Under the pieces are notes generated by a model. It searched no databases and was not told the DNA's origin. It saw only the letters and a list, made by a program, of their open reading frames with translations. A stretch of DNA of 6,519 nucleotides from Acidimicrobiales bacterium (GTDB lineage Bacteria; Actinomycetota; Acidimicrobiia; Acidimicrobiales; SHLQ01): the NCBI GenBank assembly GCA_013002375.1, contig JABDJW010000186.1, forward strand, positions 1-6,519, given 5' to 3'. The position numbers and the translations under genes are program-made. Positions 1-5,611 of this stretch are shown piece by piece (position 1 is the stretch's first letter; each line of letters begins with the position of its first letter).

Positions 1-1782
1 CTCCTGTTTCTTGCGCTGGACTTGACCGCGTGGGTCGTGGCCATTGCGCTGGCGATGCTGGTTCGCTTCGACCTTTCGCAAGTGGCGTGGGGTCGGTGGA
101 ACGTGCTCGGTGCCATCTCGCTGGCCATCGGTGGGCAGATCCTGGCCGGCGCGGTTTTCGGGATGTACGTCGGTCGGTGGCGCGCCGGTTCGTTCGACGA
201 GGTCGCGGCGCTCGGTCGCTGTGCGCTCGCAGTCACGGCCGCGTGCGCCGCGTTCAGTGTGGTGATGGGCGATGATCGCCCGGTCCCGATGAGCGTCACG
301 CTCGGCGCCGGCGCAATCGCCTTGTTGCTGATGGCCGGCGCTCGCTATGGACTTCGTTTCTGGGAGGAACGGCGGCTCGATGCCCCCAGCTCTGCGACCC
401 GGGCGATCGTGTTCGGCGCCGGCGACGGCGGCCTGCAGGCACTGCGGGCGATGCGGAATCCCGAGAGCCGCTATCGGGCGGTTGCGCTGCTCGACGACGA
501 CCCGTCGATGCGGAACCTGCGTATGTTGGGCGTGAAGGTCCTCGGTGATCGCAGCGATCTGGCTGCGGTCGTCGAATCCAACGGTGCCGAGGTACTGATC
601 ATCGCGGTACCGTCTGCGCCGTCGCAGCTCATCCGCGAGCTCTCCGATCTTGCGCTGGATCTGAAGCTGCCGGTGCGGGTGCTTCCTCCCACCGAGGAGC
701 TGTTCGAAGGTCGCGTCGGCCTCAGCGACATCCGGCCGATCACCGAAGCCGACCTCTTGGGTCGTCACACGATCGACACCGACATCGACGCGATCGCCAG
801 CTATCTGACCGGCCGAGTCGTGCTGGTCACCGGTGCCGGCGGTTCGATCGGTTCGGAGCTCTGCCGCCAGATCGATCGGTTCGGACCGTCTCGGTTGGTG
901 ATGCTCGATCGCGACGAATCCGCGTTGCATGCCACCACGATGTCGATCCACGGTCGAGCGCTGCTCGACTCCCGCGATCTGGTCGTCGCCAATATTCGCG
1001 ACCGGCAGCGGGTCATGGACGTGTTCGACGAACACCGCCCCGATGTGGTCTTTCACGCCGCGGCCTTGAAGCATCTCCCGCTGTTGGAGATGTACCCGGA
1101 CGAAGGCCTGAAGACCAATGTCTGGGGTACCCAGAATCTGCTCGAAGCGGCCGAACGGTTCGAGGTCGCCCGCTTCGTGAACGTGTCGACCGACAAGGCG
1201 GCCGACCCGACCAGCGTGTTGGGCTACACCAAGCGGCTGGCCGAGCGGCTGGCCGCCGCAACGGCCCGTCGTTCGATGGGCACCTACCTGTCGGTCCGAT
1301 TCGGCAACGTGTTGGGCAGCCGCGGTTCGATGCTCGGCGTCTTCGAAGCCCAAGTGGCCAAGGGTGGCCCGATCACGGTCACCCATCCCGAGGTGACCCG
1401 CTACTTCATGACGGTTCGCGAGGCGGTGCAGCTGGTGATTCAAGCCGGCGCCGTCGGCCGTGACGGTGAGGCTCTCGTGCTCGACATGGGCGAACCGGTC
1501 AAGATCCTCGACGTCGCTCGTCGGCTCGTTGCCCAGGCCGATCGGCCGATCGAGATCGTGTTCACCGGCCTTCGTCCGGGCGAGAAGCTGCATGAGATCC
1601 TGCTCGGGCAGGGCGAGGCCGACGAACGGCCGGCCCACCCGCTCATCTCGCACGTCAGCGTGCCACCGTTGCCGCTCGAATCGATCGCGTTTCTCGACGA
1701 CCTCCCGGCCGATGACGGCCTCACCGCCGCGCTGGCCCGAGTGGGCAGCAAGGCGACCGAGACCGTCATCCTCGACGCCTGA
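1..1782 (+). CDS. Membrane-bound nucleotide-sugar 4,6-dehydratase (FlaA1/WbpM/PglF/CapD class), 5' end cut off
   Basis: The frame is open from base 1, and its first residues (LLFLALDLTAWVV) already lie inside the first membrane helix, so the true start is upstream; the TTG at 22 is not it. 593 codons are visible. Numbering from base 1, about four hydrophobic helices fill residues 1-115. A first Rossmann-like domain has GAGDGG at 139-144. The catalytic SDR domain has the NAD-binding glycines G278, G281 and G284, the segment STDKA at 396-400, and K411. GLRPGEK at 523-529 is a C-terminal hallmark of the family. These enzymes remove water from UDP-GlcNAc-type sugars to give 4-keto-6-deoxy intermediates, at the inner membrane face, for surface polysaccharide or glycoprotein glycans. 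Unusually, the position normally Tyr in SDRs and Met in PglF/WbpM is Leu407. The class assignment is secure; the exact substrate is inferred. The next gene follows after 17 bp, suggesting an operon. Confidence 0.93.
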   Translation, partial: LLFLALDLTAWVVAIALAMLVRFDLSQVAWGRWNVLGAISLAIGGQILAGAVFGMYVGRWRAGSFDEVAALGRCALAVTAACAAFSVVMGDDRPVPMSVTLGAGAIALLLMAGARYGLRFWEERRLDAPSSATRAIVFGAGDGGLQALRAMRNPESRYRAVALLDDDPSMRNLRMLGVKVLGDRSDLAAVVESNGAEVLIIAVPSAPSQLIRELSDLALDLKLPVRVLPPTEELFEGRVGLSDIRPITEADLLGRHTIDTDIDAIASYLTGRVVLVTGAGGSIGSELCRQIDRFGPSRLVMLDRDESALHATTMSIHGRALLDSRDLVVANIRDRQRVMDVFDEHRPDVVFHAAALKHLPLLEMYPDEGLKTNVWGTQNLLEAAERFEVARFVNVSTDKAADPTSVLGYTKRLAERLAAATARRSMGTYLSVRFGNVLGSRGSMLGVFEAQVAKGGPITVTHPEVTRYFMTVREAVQLVIQAGAVGRDGEALVLDMGEPVKILDVARRLVAQADRPIEIVFTGLRPGEKLHEILLGQGEADERPAHPLISHVSVPPLPLESIAFLDDLPADDGLTAALARVGSKATETVILDA

Positions 1783-1799
1783 TCCATCGGGCCCGCGCG

Positions 1800-2636
1800 A
1801 TGAGCTGGTCGGTCGTACCGGTGGCCGAGCCGGCGCTTGGCGCGGCGCTCGGTCTGGGCCTCGTCGTCTCGCGTCAGTTCGGGTCGCGTCCGGCGCAATT
1901 CGGCGCGGTCGGATCGCTGGTGGTCGTGTTGGGGCTGCTCAGCGTGGGCCTGGATGCACGCCACATCGACCTCCTTCCCGCGGCGATCGTCGGGGCGGCA
2001 CTCGTCGCGGTGAGTGCCCGGCGAGTCGAGTCGTTGCGACCGGGTCTTTCGCGGTGGCTCATCAGCGGGGCACTTCTGGCCGCGAGCCTGGCCACGCCCG
2101 ACGTCGAGCCCACCTTGTTCGCCGCGGCCCTGATCGGCGCGATCGCCCTCGCTTCGACGGACCGCGTCGCGTCGCTGCTGGGGCGCCCCGTGTTGGCGTC
2201 GTGGCCCGGGACCGCGTCGGTGGGGGCGTTGGCCTCGTGGGCGGTGGTCGTCGGCAGCCGAGGTCGGCCACCGGCGATGGTCGGAGCGTTCGGCTGCTTT
2301 GTGGTCTTGTTCGCGGTCGCCGCGGCCTCGCGGTCGGCCGCGTACCAGGGTCGCCGCCTGGTTGGGCCGACCGCGGGCTGGGTCGGCGCATCACTGGCCG
2401 TCGGCATTCCGATCGCCCGCCACCTCGGCTTGTTCGCCACGTGGTCGACGCCGCTGGTTCGGCTGGCCATCGTCGGTGCCGTGACGGCAGCGGTCGTCGC
2501 CGTCGGGCGCAGAATGGGCGCGGCGTCCGCGCGCCGCTCGGATCGAGCATCGGTCCGGCCGCCGCGAGGCACAAGCCGGCCGCCGCGAGGCACGAACCGG
2601 CCGCCGCGAGGCACAAGACAGTCGGGTTCCCCGTAG
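1800..2636 (+). CDS. Hypothetical multi-pass membrane protein with a basic repeat tail
   Basis: I do not recognise a family. The 278-residue product is about eight or nine hydrophobic stretches rich in Ala, Val, Gly and Leu, roughly at residues 6-24, 34-51, 58-73, 86-98, 105-119, 138-152, 160-177, 193-212 and 219-236. It has short polar loops and no visible catalytic motif. After residue 237 it becomes a hydrophilic Arg/Pro-rich tail containing RPPRGTS, RPPRGTN and RPPRGTR (residues 253-273). The ATG at 1800 lies 17 bp after the dehydratase stop with only a weak G-rich stretch before it, so translational coupling is likely. Position suggests a role in the same glycan pathway, perhaps transport, polymerisation or a lipid-linked step, but this is context only. 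An opposite-strand open frame covers the same DNA; the hydrophobic pattern and operon spacing favour this one. Confidence 0.75.
   Translation: MSWSVVPVAEPALGAALGLGLVVSRQFGSRPAQFGAVGSLVVVLGLLSVGLDARHIDLLPAAIVGAALVAVSARRVESLRPGLSRWLISGALLAASLATPDVEPTLFAAALIGAIALASTDRVASLLGRPVLASWPGTASVGALASWAVVVGSRGRPPAMVGAFGCFVVLFAVAAASRSAAYQGRRLVGPTAGWVGASLAVGIPIARHLGLFATWSTPLVRLAIVGAVTAAVVAVGRRMGAASARRSDRASVRPPRGTSRPPRGTNRPPRGTRQSGSP
2555..2617 (+). repeat. Three 21-bp tandem repeats inside the membrane-protein tail
   Basis: Three head-to-tail units lie at 2555-2575, 2576-2596 and 2597-2617. All share the 18-base core CCGGCCGCCGCGAGGCAC. Units 1 and 3 are identical; unit 2 differs at two of its last three bases. 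Being a multiple of three, the repeat keeps the frame and encodes RPPRGT followed by Ser, Asn or Arg. Recent duplication by replication slippage is the simplest origin. Confidence 0.95.
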
Positions 2637-2637
2637 T

Positions 2638-2685
2638 TGCGACACTGCTCGCCGCGGTCACACCGCCGCGTTCCGGGTTGTCGCA
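2638..2685. other. Inverted repeats just after the membrane-protein stop
   Basis: The arms TGCGACA (2638-2644) and TGTCGCA (2679-2685) are perfect 7-bp complements. Between them sits a small perfect hairpin, GCGGT-CAC-ACCGC (2654-2666). A further 6-bp pair, CGTTCC (2669-2674) and GGAACG (2693-2698), would cross the outer stem. This could be a transcription stop for the plus-strand genes, but there is no T-run and GC-rich DNA makes such pairs fairly easily by chance. Confidence 0.25.
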
Positions 2686-2709
2686 GATACGTGGAACGGT
2701 AGGCAAACG

Positions 2710-2729
2710 GGGCAGCGAGCATCCTGCCC
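2710..2729 (-). terminator. Possible terminator of the acyltransferase gene
   Basis: On the minus strand a 6-bp perfect stem, GGGCAG with CTGCCC and an 8-base loop, begins 24 bases after the acyltransferase stop and is followed by CGTTTG. The placement is right, but the stem is short and the T content modest, as is common for high-GC terminators. The rest of the gap (2637-2753) shows no ORF or tRNA that I can identify. Confidence 0.4.
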
Positions 2730-2753
2730 GGCCGCGCTCTGGTGAGGAGTGTT

Positions 2754-3467
2754 CTACCGCCGGGGGAGCAGTCGAGCGGGGTTGCCGACGACCGTGGTGT
2801 CGGGGTCGACGTCGTCAACGACCACGGCACCCGCACCGATCGTGGCTCGATCGCCCACCGTCACGCCGGGCAAGAGCACTGCGCCGGCACCGACCAGTAC
2901 GTCGTCACCGATCGAGACGTTGCCATTCAAGATCACGCCGGGGGACAAGCTCACGAAGTCGCCCACCCGGCAGTCGTGGGACACGACGACGCCAGGATTG
3001 CAGTGGGTGTGGGCCCCGAGCCGCACGTTGGTGGTGAGCGCCGCTCGGGCCGCGATCAGCACGCCATCGCCCAGCTCGATGTCGGAGCCCAATGTGGATT
3101 CCGGATGCACGAGGGCGGAGGCTGCCGGGCGGGCCAGCGTGGCGGCGATCACCCGTCGGGTCGCCGGGTCGCCGACCGCGATGACGAACTCCTCGTCCCG
3201 CTCGGCCAGATCGGCGACCGTACCGACGGTCTCCACGTTGCGACGGGCCAGGAGCAGGGCATCGGGCACGCCATCGTCGAAGAAGCCGACGAAATGGATG
3301 AGCCCGGGGTGCGTCGGGTGGGTGGCGGGTATGGCGGTCGCGGCATTGATGGCCTCGATGATGTCGAGGGTCTCGCGGCCATGACCGCCCGCGCCCACGA
3401 TCACCAGGGCGCGTGGGGCCGGAGCGGTGGCCGGTTGCCCGGTTGCGAACGCGTTGGGTCGACCCAT
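2754..3467 (-). CDS. PglD/NeuD-type sugar acyltransferase (left-handed beta-helix)
   Basis: The 237-residue protein has the two-part build of PglD/NeuD acetyltransferases. An N-terminal Rossmann-like domain carries VGAGGHGRE (24-32), and FFDDG (62-66) follows. A left-handed beta-helix of hexapeptide repeats starts near residue 118 and runs to the C-terminus, ending in the family's VGNPAR (227-232). The segment SHDCRVGDF (163-171) matches the active-site region of PglD, so His164 is the likely general base. These enzymes transfer acetyl from acetyl-CoA to an amino or hydroxyl group of a sugar nucleotide or sialic acid. With the upstream 4,6-dehydratase this suggests a bacillosamine-like sugar, but the acceptor cannot be read from sequence. 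The ATG at 3467 has no clear Shine-Dalgarno; about 20 residues precede the Rossmann strand, and I see no better start. The gene points away from the flanking plus-strand genes. Confidence 0.9.
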   Translation of the reverse strand: MGRPNAFATGQPATAPAPRALVIVGAGGHGRETLDIIEAINAATAIPATHPTHPGLIHFVGFFDDGVPDALLLARRNVETVGTVADLAERDEEFVIAVGDPATRRVIAATLARPAASALVHPESTLGSDIELGDGVLIAARAALTTNVRLGAHTHCNPGVVVSHDCRVGDFVSLSPGVILNGNVSIGDDVLVGAGAVLLPGVTVGDRATIGAGAVVVDDVDPDTTVVGNPARLLPRR

Positions 3468-3527
3468 GGAGTTTCAATCGGCCGAAACCGGTGCCGGTGA
3501 AGGCCTTCCAGGGCCCGATGGGCCACC
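3468..3527. promoter_or_regulatory. Divergent upstream region of the acyltransferase
   Basis: This 60-bp stretch separates the acyltransferase start from the nearest plus-strand candidate start, so it should hold the acyltransferase promoter. I see no convincing -10/-35 pair. It does contain GTTTC (3471-3475) and GAAAC (3484-3488) flanking the palindrome TCGGCCGA (3478-3485), and a hairpin GGCCC-GAT-GGGCC (3512-3524). These could be operator or leader structures, or chance. Confidence 0.25.
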
Positions 3528-3725
3528 GTGCACTCTGGGCAGGTGCAGCGCATCAGTGCCGAGGTGTCCGACGTGGCGCGCCAGTTGGGCGTCCAGGCCG
3601 AACAACCGCGCGCGACCAGCGCCGTGGACGCCACGTACACCCCGGCCGATCATTTCGATGGCGACGTCGTCGAGCTTGCTTCGGGCCCCTTCGGGGAGCC
3701 GGTGCTCGACGGCCCTACCGCCTGA
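3528..3725 (+). CDS. Possible small hypothetical protein (60-65 aa)
   Basis: A 65-codon frame starts at GTG 3528, with GTG 3543 as an alternative giving 60 codons. Codon use resembles the neighbouring genes, with mostly G or C in third position. The predicted product is acidic and soluble, without membrane segments or a motif I recognise; it starts with a short possible helix (QRISAEVSDVARQLG) and then turns irregular. Neither start has a proper Shine-Dalgarno site, and the short hairpin at 3512-3524 lies just before the first. A 95-codon frame overlaps it on the other strand, but its composition is less protein-like. It could be a real small gene or random open frame in GC-rich DNA. Confidence 0.4.
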   Translation: MHSGQVQRISAEVSDVARQLGVQAEQPRATSAVDATYTPADHFDGDVVELASGPFGEPVLDGPTA

Positions 3726-3739
3726 TGAGGGCCATCCGG

Positions 3740-3745
3740 TACGCT
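3740..3745 (+). promoter_or_regulatory. Possible -10 element (TACGCT)
   Basis: TACGCT fits the actinobacterial TANNNT -10 pattern and lies 34 bases before the ATG at 3780, which would give a 5' leader of about 25-30 bases. No clear -35 element is visible at the usual spacing. Confidence 0.3.
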
Positions 3746-3767
3746 TCGGCGCGACCCGCACGAACCC

Positions 3768-3771
3768 GGAG
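3768..3771 (+). promoter_or_regulatory. Shine-Dalgarno site (GGAG) for the 53-codon ORF
   Basis: GGAG lies 8 bases before the ATG at 3780. It is the best-placed ribosome binding site in the window and the main reason to believe that the short ORF is translated. Confidence 0.6.
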
Positions 3772-3779
3772 TACCGCCC

Positions 3780-3941
3780 ATGTCGATCAAGGACAATGCC
3801 GACGCCATCTGCACCTGGGACGACGGCAAGGGTCAGCGGCCCGCCCTGGACAAGCTGTACGAGAAGGCCAAGCGTTCGCAGTGGAACGGTTCCGATCTCG
3901 AGCGGGACAGGGACGCAGAGAACAGGACCGCGAGCGCGTGA
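3780..3941 (+). CDS. 53-aa ORF resembling the N-terminus of a ferritin-like protein; probably truncated
   Basis: This ATG frame with a good GGAG site encodes 53 residues and is likely translated. The segment ALDKLYEKAKRSQWNGSDLE (residues 22-41) recalls, from memory, the N-terminal region of actinobacterial ferritin-like (diiron) proteins, where a similar LYEKAKR..W stretch precedes the helical bundle. Here the similarity fades near residue 42 and the frame stops at 53, so no metal-binding Glu/His helices exist. The TGA at 3939-3941 overlaps the next gene's GTG (GTGA, 3938-3941), an arrangement typical of translational coupling. It may be a decayed remnant left by a deletion, or a leader-like small protein now serving to couple translation of the downstream gene. 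The family link is a pattern memory, not a search result. Confidence 0.6.
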   Translation: MSIKDNADAICTWDDGKGQRPALDKLYEKAKRSQWNGSDLERDRDAENRTASA

Positions 3942-5593
3942 CCTGGCCGTCCGACAATCCGCCCAGTTCCCGATGGCCGCTCTACACCCGGGGCAACGTC
4001 GGTGAGGTCTTCCCCGAGGTCGTCAACCCGCTGACCTGGCTTCTGCTCGGGGTCGAGGCCGAACGAGGTTGGCGGTTGGCCTATCGGGACTTCGGGCTGC
4101 TGACGCGGGGCGACATCGATCCGGACGAGTCGATGACGATCCTCGGCGTGTTCGGGGGTTACTGCTACATCAACGCCAGCTTGGTTCGGTTGCTCGGCGT
4201 GCGGACACCGGGGCTGTCGGTCGACGATGTCGATACCCAGAACTTCGGTGAGTCCGACGCGCCGGCCTACGTCGAACGAGCGGGCGACAAGAACTGGCGA
4301 TCGTCCGCCCGCATCGTTCGGTCGGCGGCCAGGACCCTCACCGCCCGCAGCCTGCCCCAGCTGCAGGAGGACAAGATCGCGGTGCGGCAGCTCATCGCGG
4401 GTGCGCCAACGGCTGAAGCCAGCGACGAGCGGATCCTGGGTTTCCTCCATGGCTACGCCTTGATGTTTCGCGAGCTGTTTCGCCACCATCTGCTGATCAC
4501 GACCCAGGCCACGGTCAGCTCCGGGCTAGTGGCCGACCTGTGTGCGGACAAGTTGGATGACCCCGGTCTGGCGCTGACCTTGATGGGTGGGATCGGCGAG
4601 GTCGAGTCGGCCGGACCGGCAGCCGCGATGTGGAAGCTCAGCCGCATGGGTGAGGCGGAGTACGACGAAGCGCTGCCCGGCTTCTTGGCCGACTTCGGCA
4701 GCCGCGGACCGAACGAGTGGGATCTCGCGTCGCCGACCTGGGAGCTTCGGCCGGAACTGGTCCACGCCGCGGTCGATCGCATGCGAGGCGCGAACGCCGC
4801 GAACGATCCCAGCCTGAAGGCCCACGAAATGCGTCAGCGGCGCGAGGAGGCGACCGCTTCGGCTCGAGGCCGGCTCGGCAGGGCCGATCGGCTCGTCTTC
4901 GACCGGGCCCTCGCGTCGCTGGCCCTGTTCAGTCAGGGCCGCGAGCGCTCGAAGACCACGGTCATCCGTTCGCTGCACGAAGCTCGCAAGGCGGTGATCC
5001 TGTTGACCGAGCGGGCCCGGAACAAAGGTGGCATCGAGTCCTTCGCCGACGTGTGCGTGCTCACCCCCGACGAATTCGAGGGGTATGTCCAATCACCGGC
5101 CGAGTACGTCGGGACGATCGAGGAGCGGGCCGCCGAGCGCGACCGGCTCAACGGTCTGGTGCCTCCGTTCATCGTCGAGGGTGATCCGCCTTCGCCCGAT
5201 ACGTGGGCGGCCCGCGGGGCGGCGATCGAATTGGTGCAGCAGGGGGATGTGTTGACCGGCATCGGTGGCTGTGCCGGCGTGTCGGAGGGCCGGGCCCGCG
5301 TCGTGCTCGACGCCGGCGAACCGGGCGATATCGGCCCGGGCGATGTGCTGGTGGCGCCGATCACCGATCCGTCCTGGACTCCGCTGTTCACCGTGGTCGA
5401 AGGGGTGGTGGTCGATGTCGGCGCCGTGCTCAGCCACGCGGTGATCGTGTCTCGTGAATTGGGCATTCCATGTGTGGTCTCGGTCGCCAATGCCACCGGC
5501 GCGATCCCCGACGGTGCGCTCATACGAGTCGACGGCGGCGCCGGCACCGTCGAGGTGCTCGAGCTGCCCGACGACTGGGTTGCCTTCCGCTGA
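3938..5593 (+). CDS. PEP-utilising-enzyme-like protein without an ATP-grasp domain (rifampin phosphotransferase-like middle and C-terminal domains)
   Basis: The 551-residue product opens with LYTRGNVGEVFPEVVNPLTW (15-34), which resembles the start of the middle, substrate-binding domain of rifampin phosphotransferases. FGSRGPNEWD (253-262) matches the 'GHRGPxE' stretch of that domain, with Ser255 where His is usual. Residues about 437-540 form the swivelling phosphohistidine domain, with GCAGVSEGRARV (444-455), GDVLVAPITDP (468-478) and VLSHAVIVSRELGIP (497-511); His500 is the expected phospho-acceptor. The N-terminal ATP-grasp (PPDK_N) domain of full-length relatives is absent, and nothing in the window supplies it. 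Similar stand-alone proteins are common in actinobacteria and poorly characterised. The GTG at 3938 is chosen because the homology starts right after it, AGGA lies 10 bases upstream, and it overlaps the preceding stop. The frame is open further upstream, but with non-coding codon use. Function is unknown; phosphotransfer to a small molecule is a family-based guess. Confidence 0.85.
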   Translation: MTWPSDNPPSSRWPLYTRGNVGEVFPEVVNPLTWLLLGVEAERGWRLAYRDFGLLTRGDIDPDESMTILGVFGGYCYINASLVRLLGVRTPGLSVDDVDTQNFGESDAPAYVERAGDKNWRSSARIVRSAARTLTARSLPQLQEDKIAVRQLIAGAPTAEASDERILGFLHGYALMFRELFRHHLLITTQATVSSGLVADLCADKLDDPGLALTLMGGIGEVESAGPAAAMWKLSRMGEAEYDEALPGFLADFGSRGPNEWDLASPTWELRPELVHAAVDRMRGANAANDPSLKAHEMRQRREEATASARGRLGRADRLVFDRALASLALFSQGRERSKTTVIRSLHEARKAVILLTERARNKGGIESFADVCVLTPDEFEGYVQSPAEYVGTIEERAAERDRLNGLVPPFIVEGDPPSPDTWAARGAAIELVQQGDVLTGIGGCAGVSEGRARVVLDAGEPGDIGPGDVLVAPITDPSWTPLFTVVEGVVVDVGAVLSHAVIVSRELGIPCVVSVANATGAIPDGALIRVDGGAGTVEVLELPDDWVAFR

Positions 5594-5611
5594 GCGCTAG
5601 ATGTCGTCGGG
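5567..5611. terminator. 9-bp inverted repeat spanning two convergent stop codons
   Basis: CCCGACGAC (5567-5575) and GTCGTCGGG (5603-5611) are perfect complements. They enclose 27 bases that hold both the TGA of the PEP-utilising-like gene (5591-5593) and the TAG of the methyltransferase (5597-5599). The position suits a shared bidirectional terminator, but the loop is long and neither side has a T-run. Both arms encode Pro-Asp-Asp near the ends of the two proteins. Confidence 0.35.

Noticed and set aside
2794..2808. A 15-base sequence shared with 5655-5669
   Set aside because: Both copies encode the same Asp-Pro-Asp-Thr-Thr peptide on the minus strand with common codons; coincidence is enough.
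1874..2836. A 320-codon open frame on the minus strand across the membrane-protein gene
   Set aside because: Its product is low-complexity Arg/Thr/Pro/Ala-rich with no domain. It runs into the acyltransferase 3' end and mirrors the codon bias of the plus-strand gene, which has a coherent membrane pattern.
1460..3037. A 525-codon plus-strand open frame
   Set aside because: Arg/Ser/Pro-rich shadow overlapping the dehydratase, the membrane protein and the antisense of the acyltransferase; no domain.
2742..3500. Plus-strand frame with Gly/Val/Asp/His-rich product opposite the acyltransferase
   Set aside because: Antisense shadow of hexapeptide repeats; the minus-strand frame has clear PglD/NeuD motifs.
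3684..3700. GC-rich hairpin with a TTCG loop as a terminator
   Set aside because: It lies within the small ORF, has a bulged stem and no T-run, and is easily explained by coding GC-rich sequence.
3474..3761. A 95-codon minus-strand frame opposite the small plus-strand ORF
   Set aside because: Composition is Arg/Gly/His-rich and unlike a folded protein, and it runs across the start region of the acyltransferase in another frame.
3413..3937. Upstream extension of the PEP-utilising-like frame
   Set aside because: The frame is open but its residues are Arg/Gly-rich with unlike codon use and overlap the 53-codon ORF; family similarity starts just after GTG 3938.
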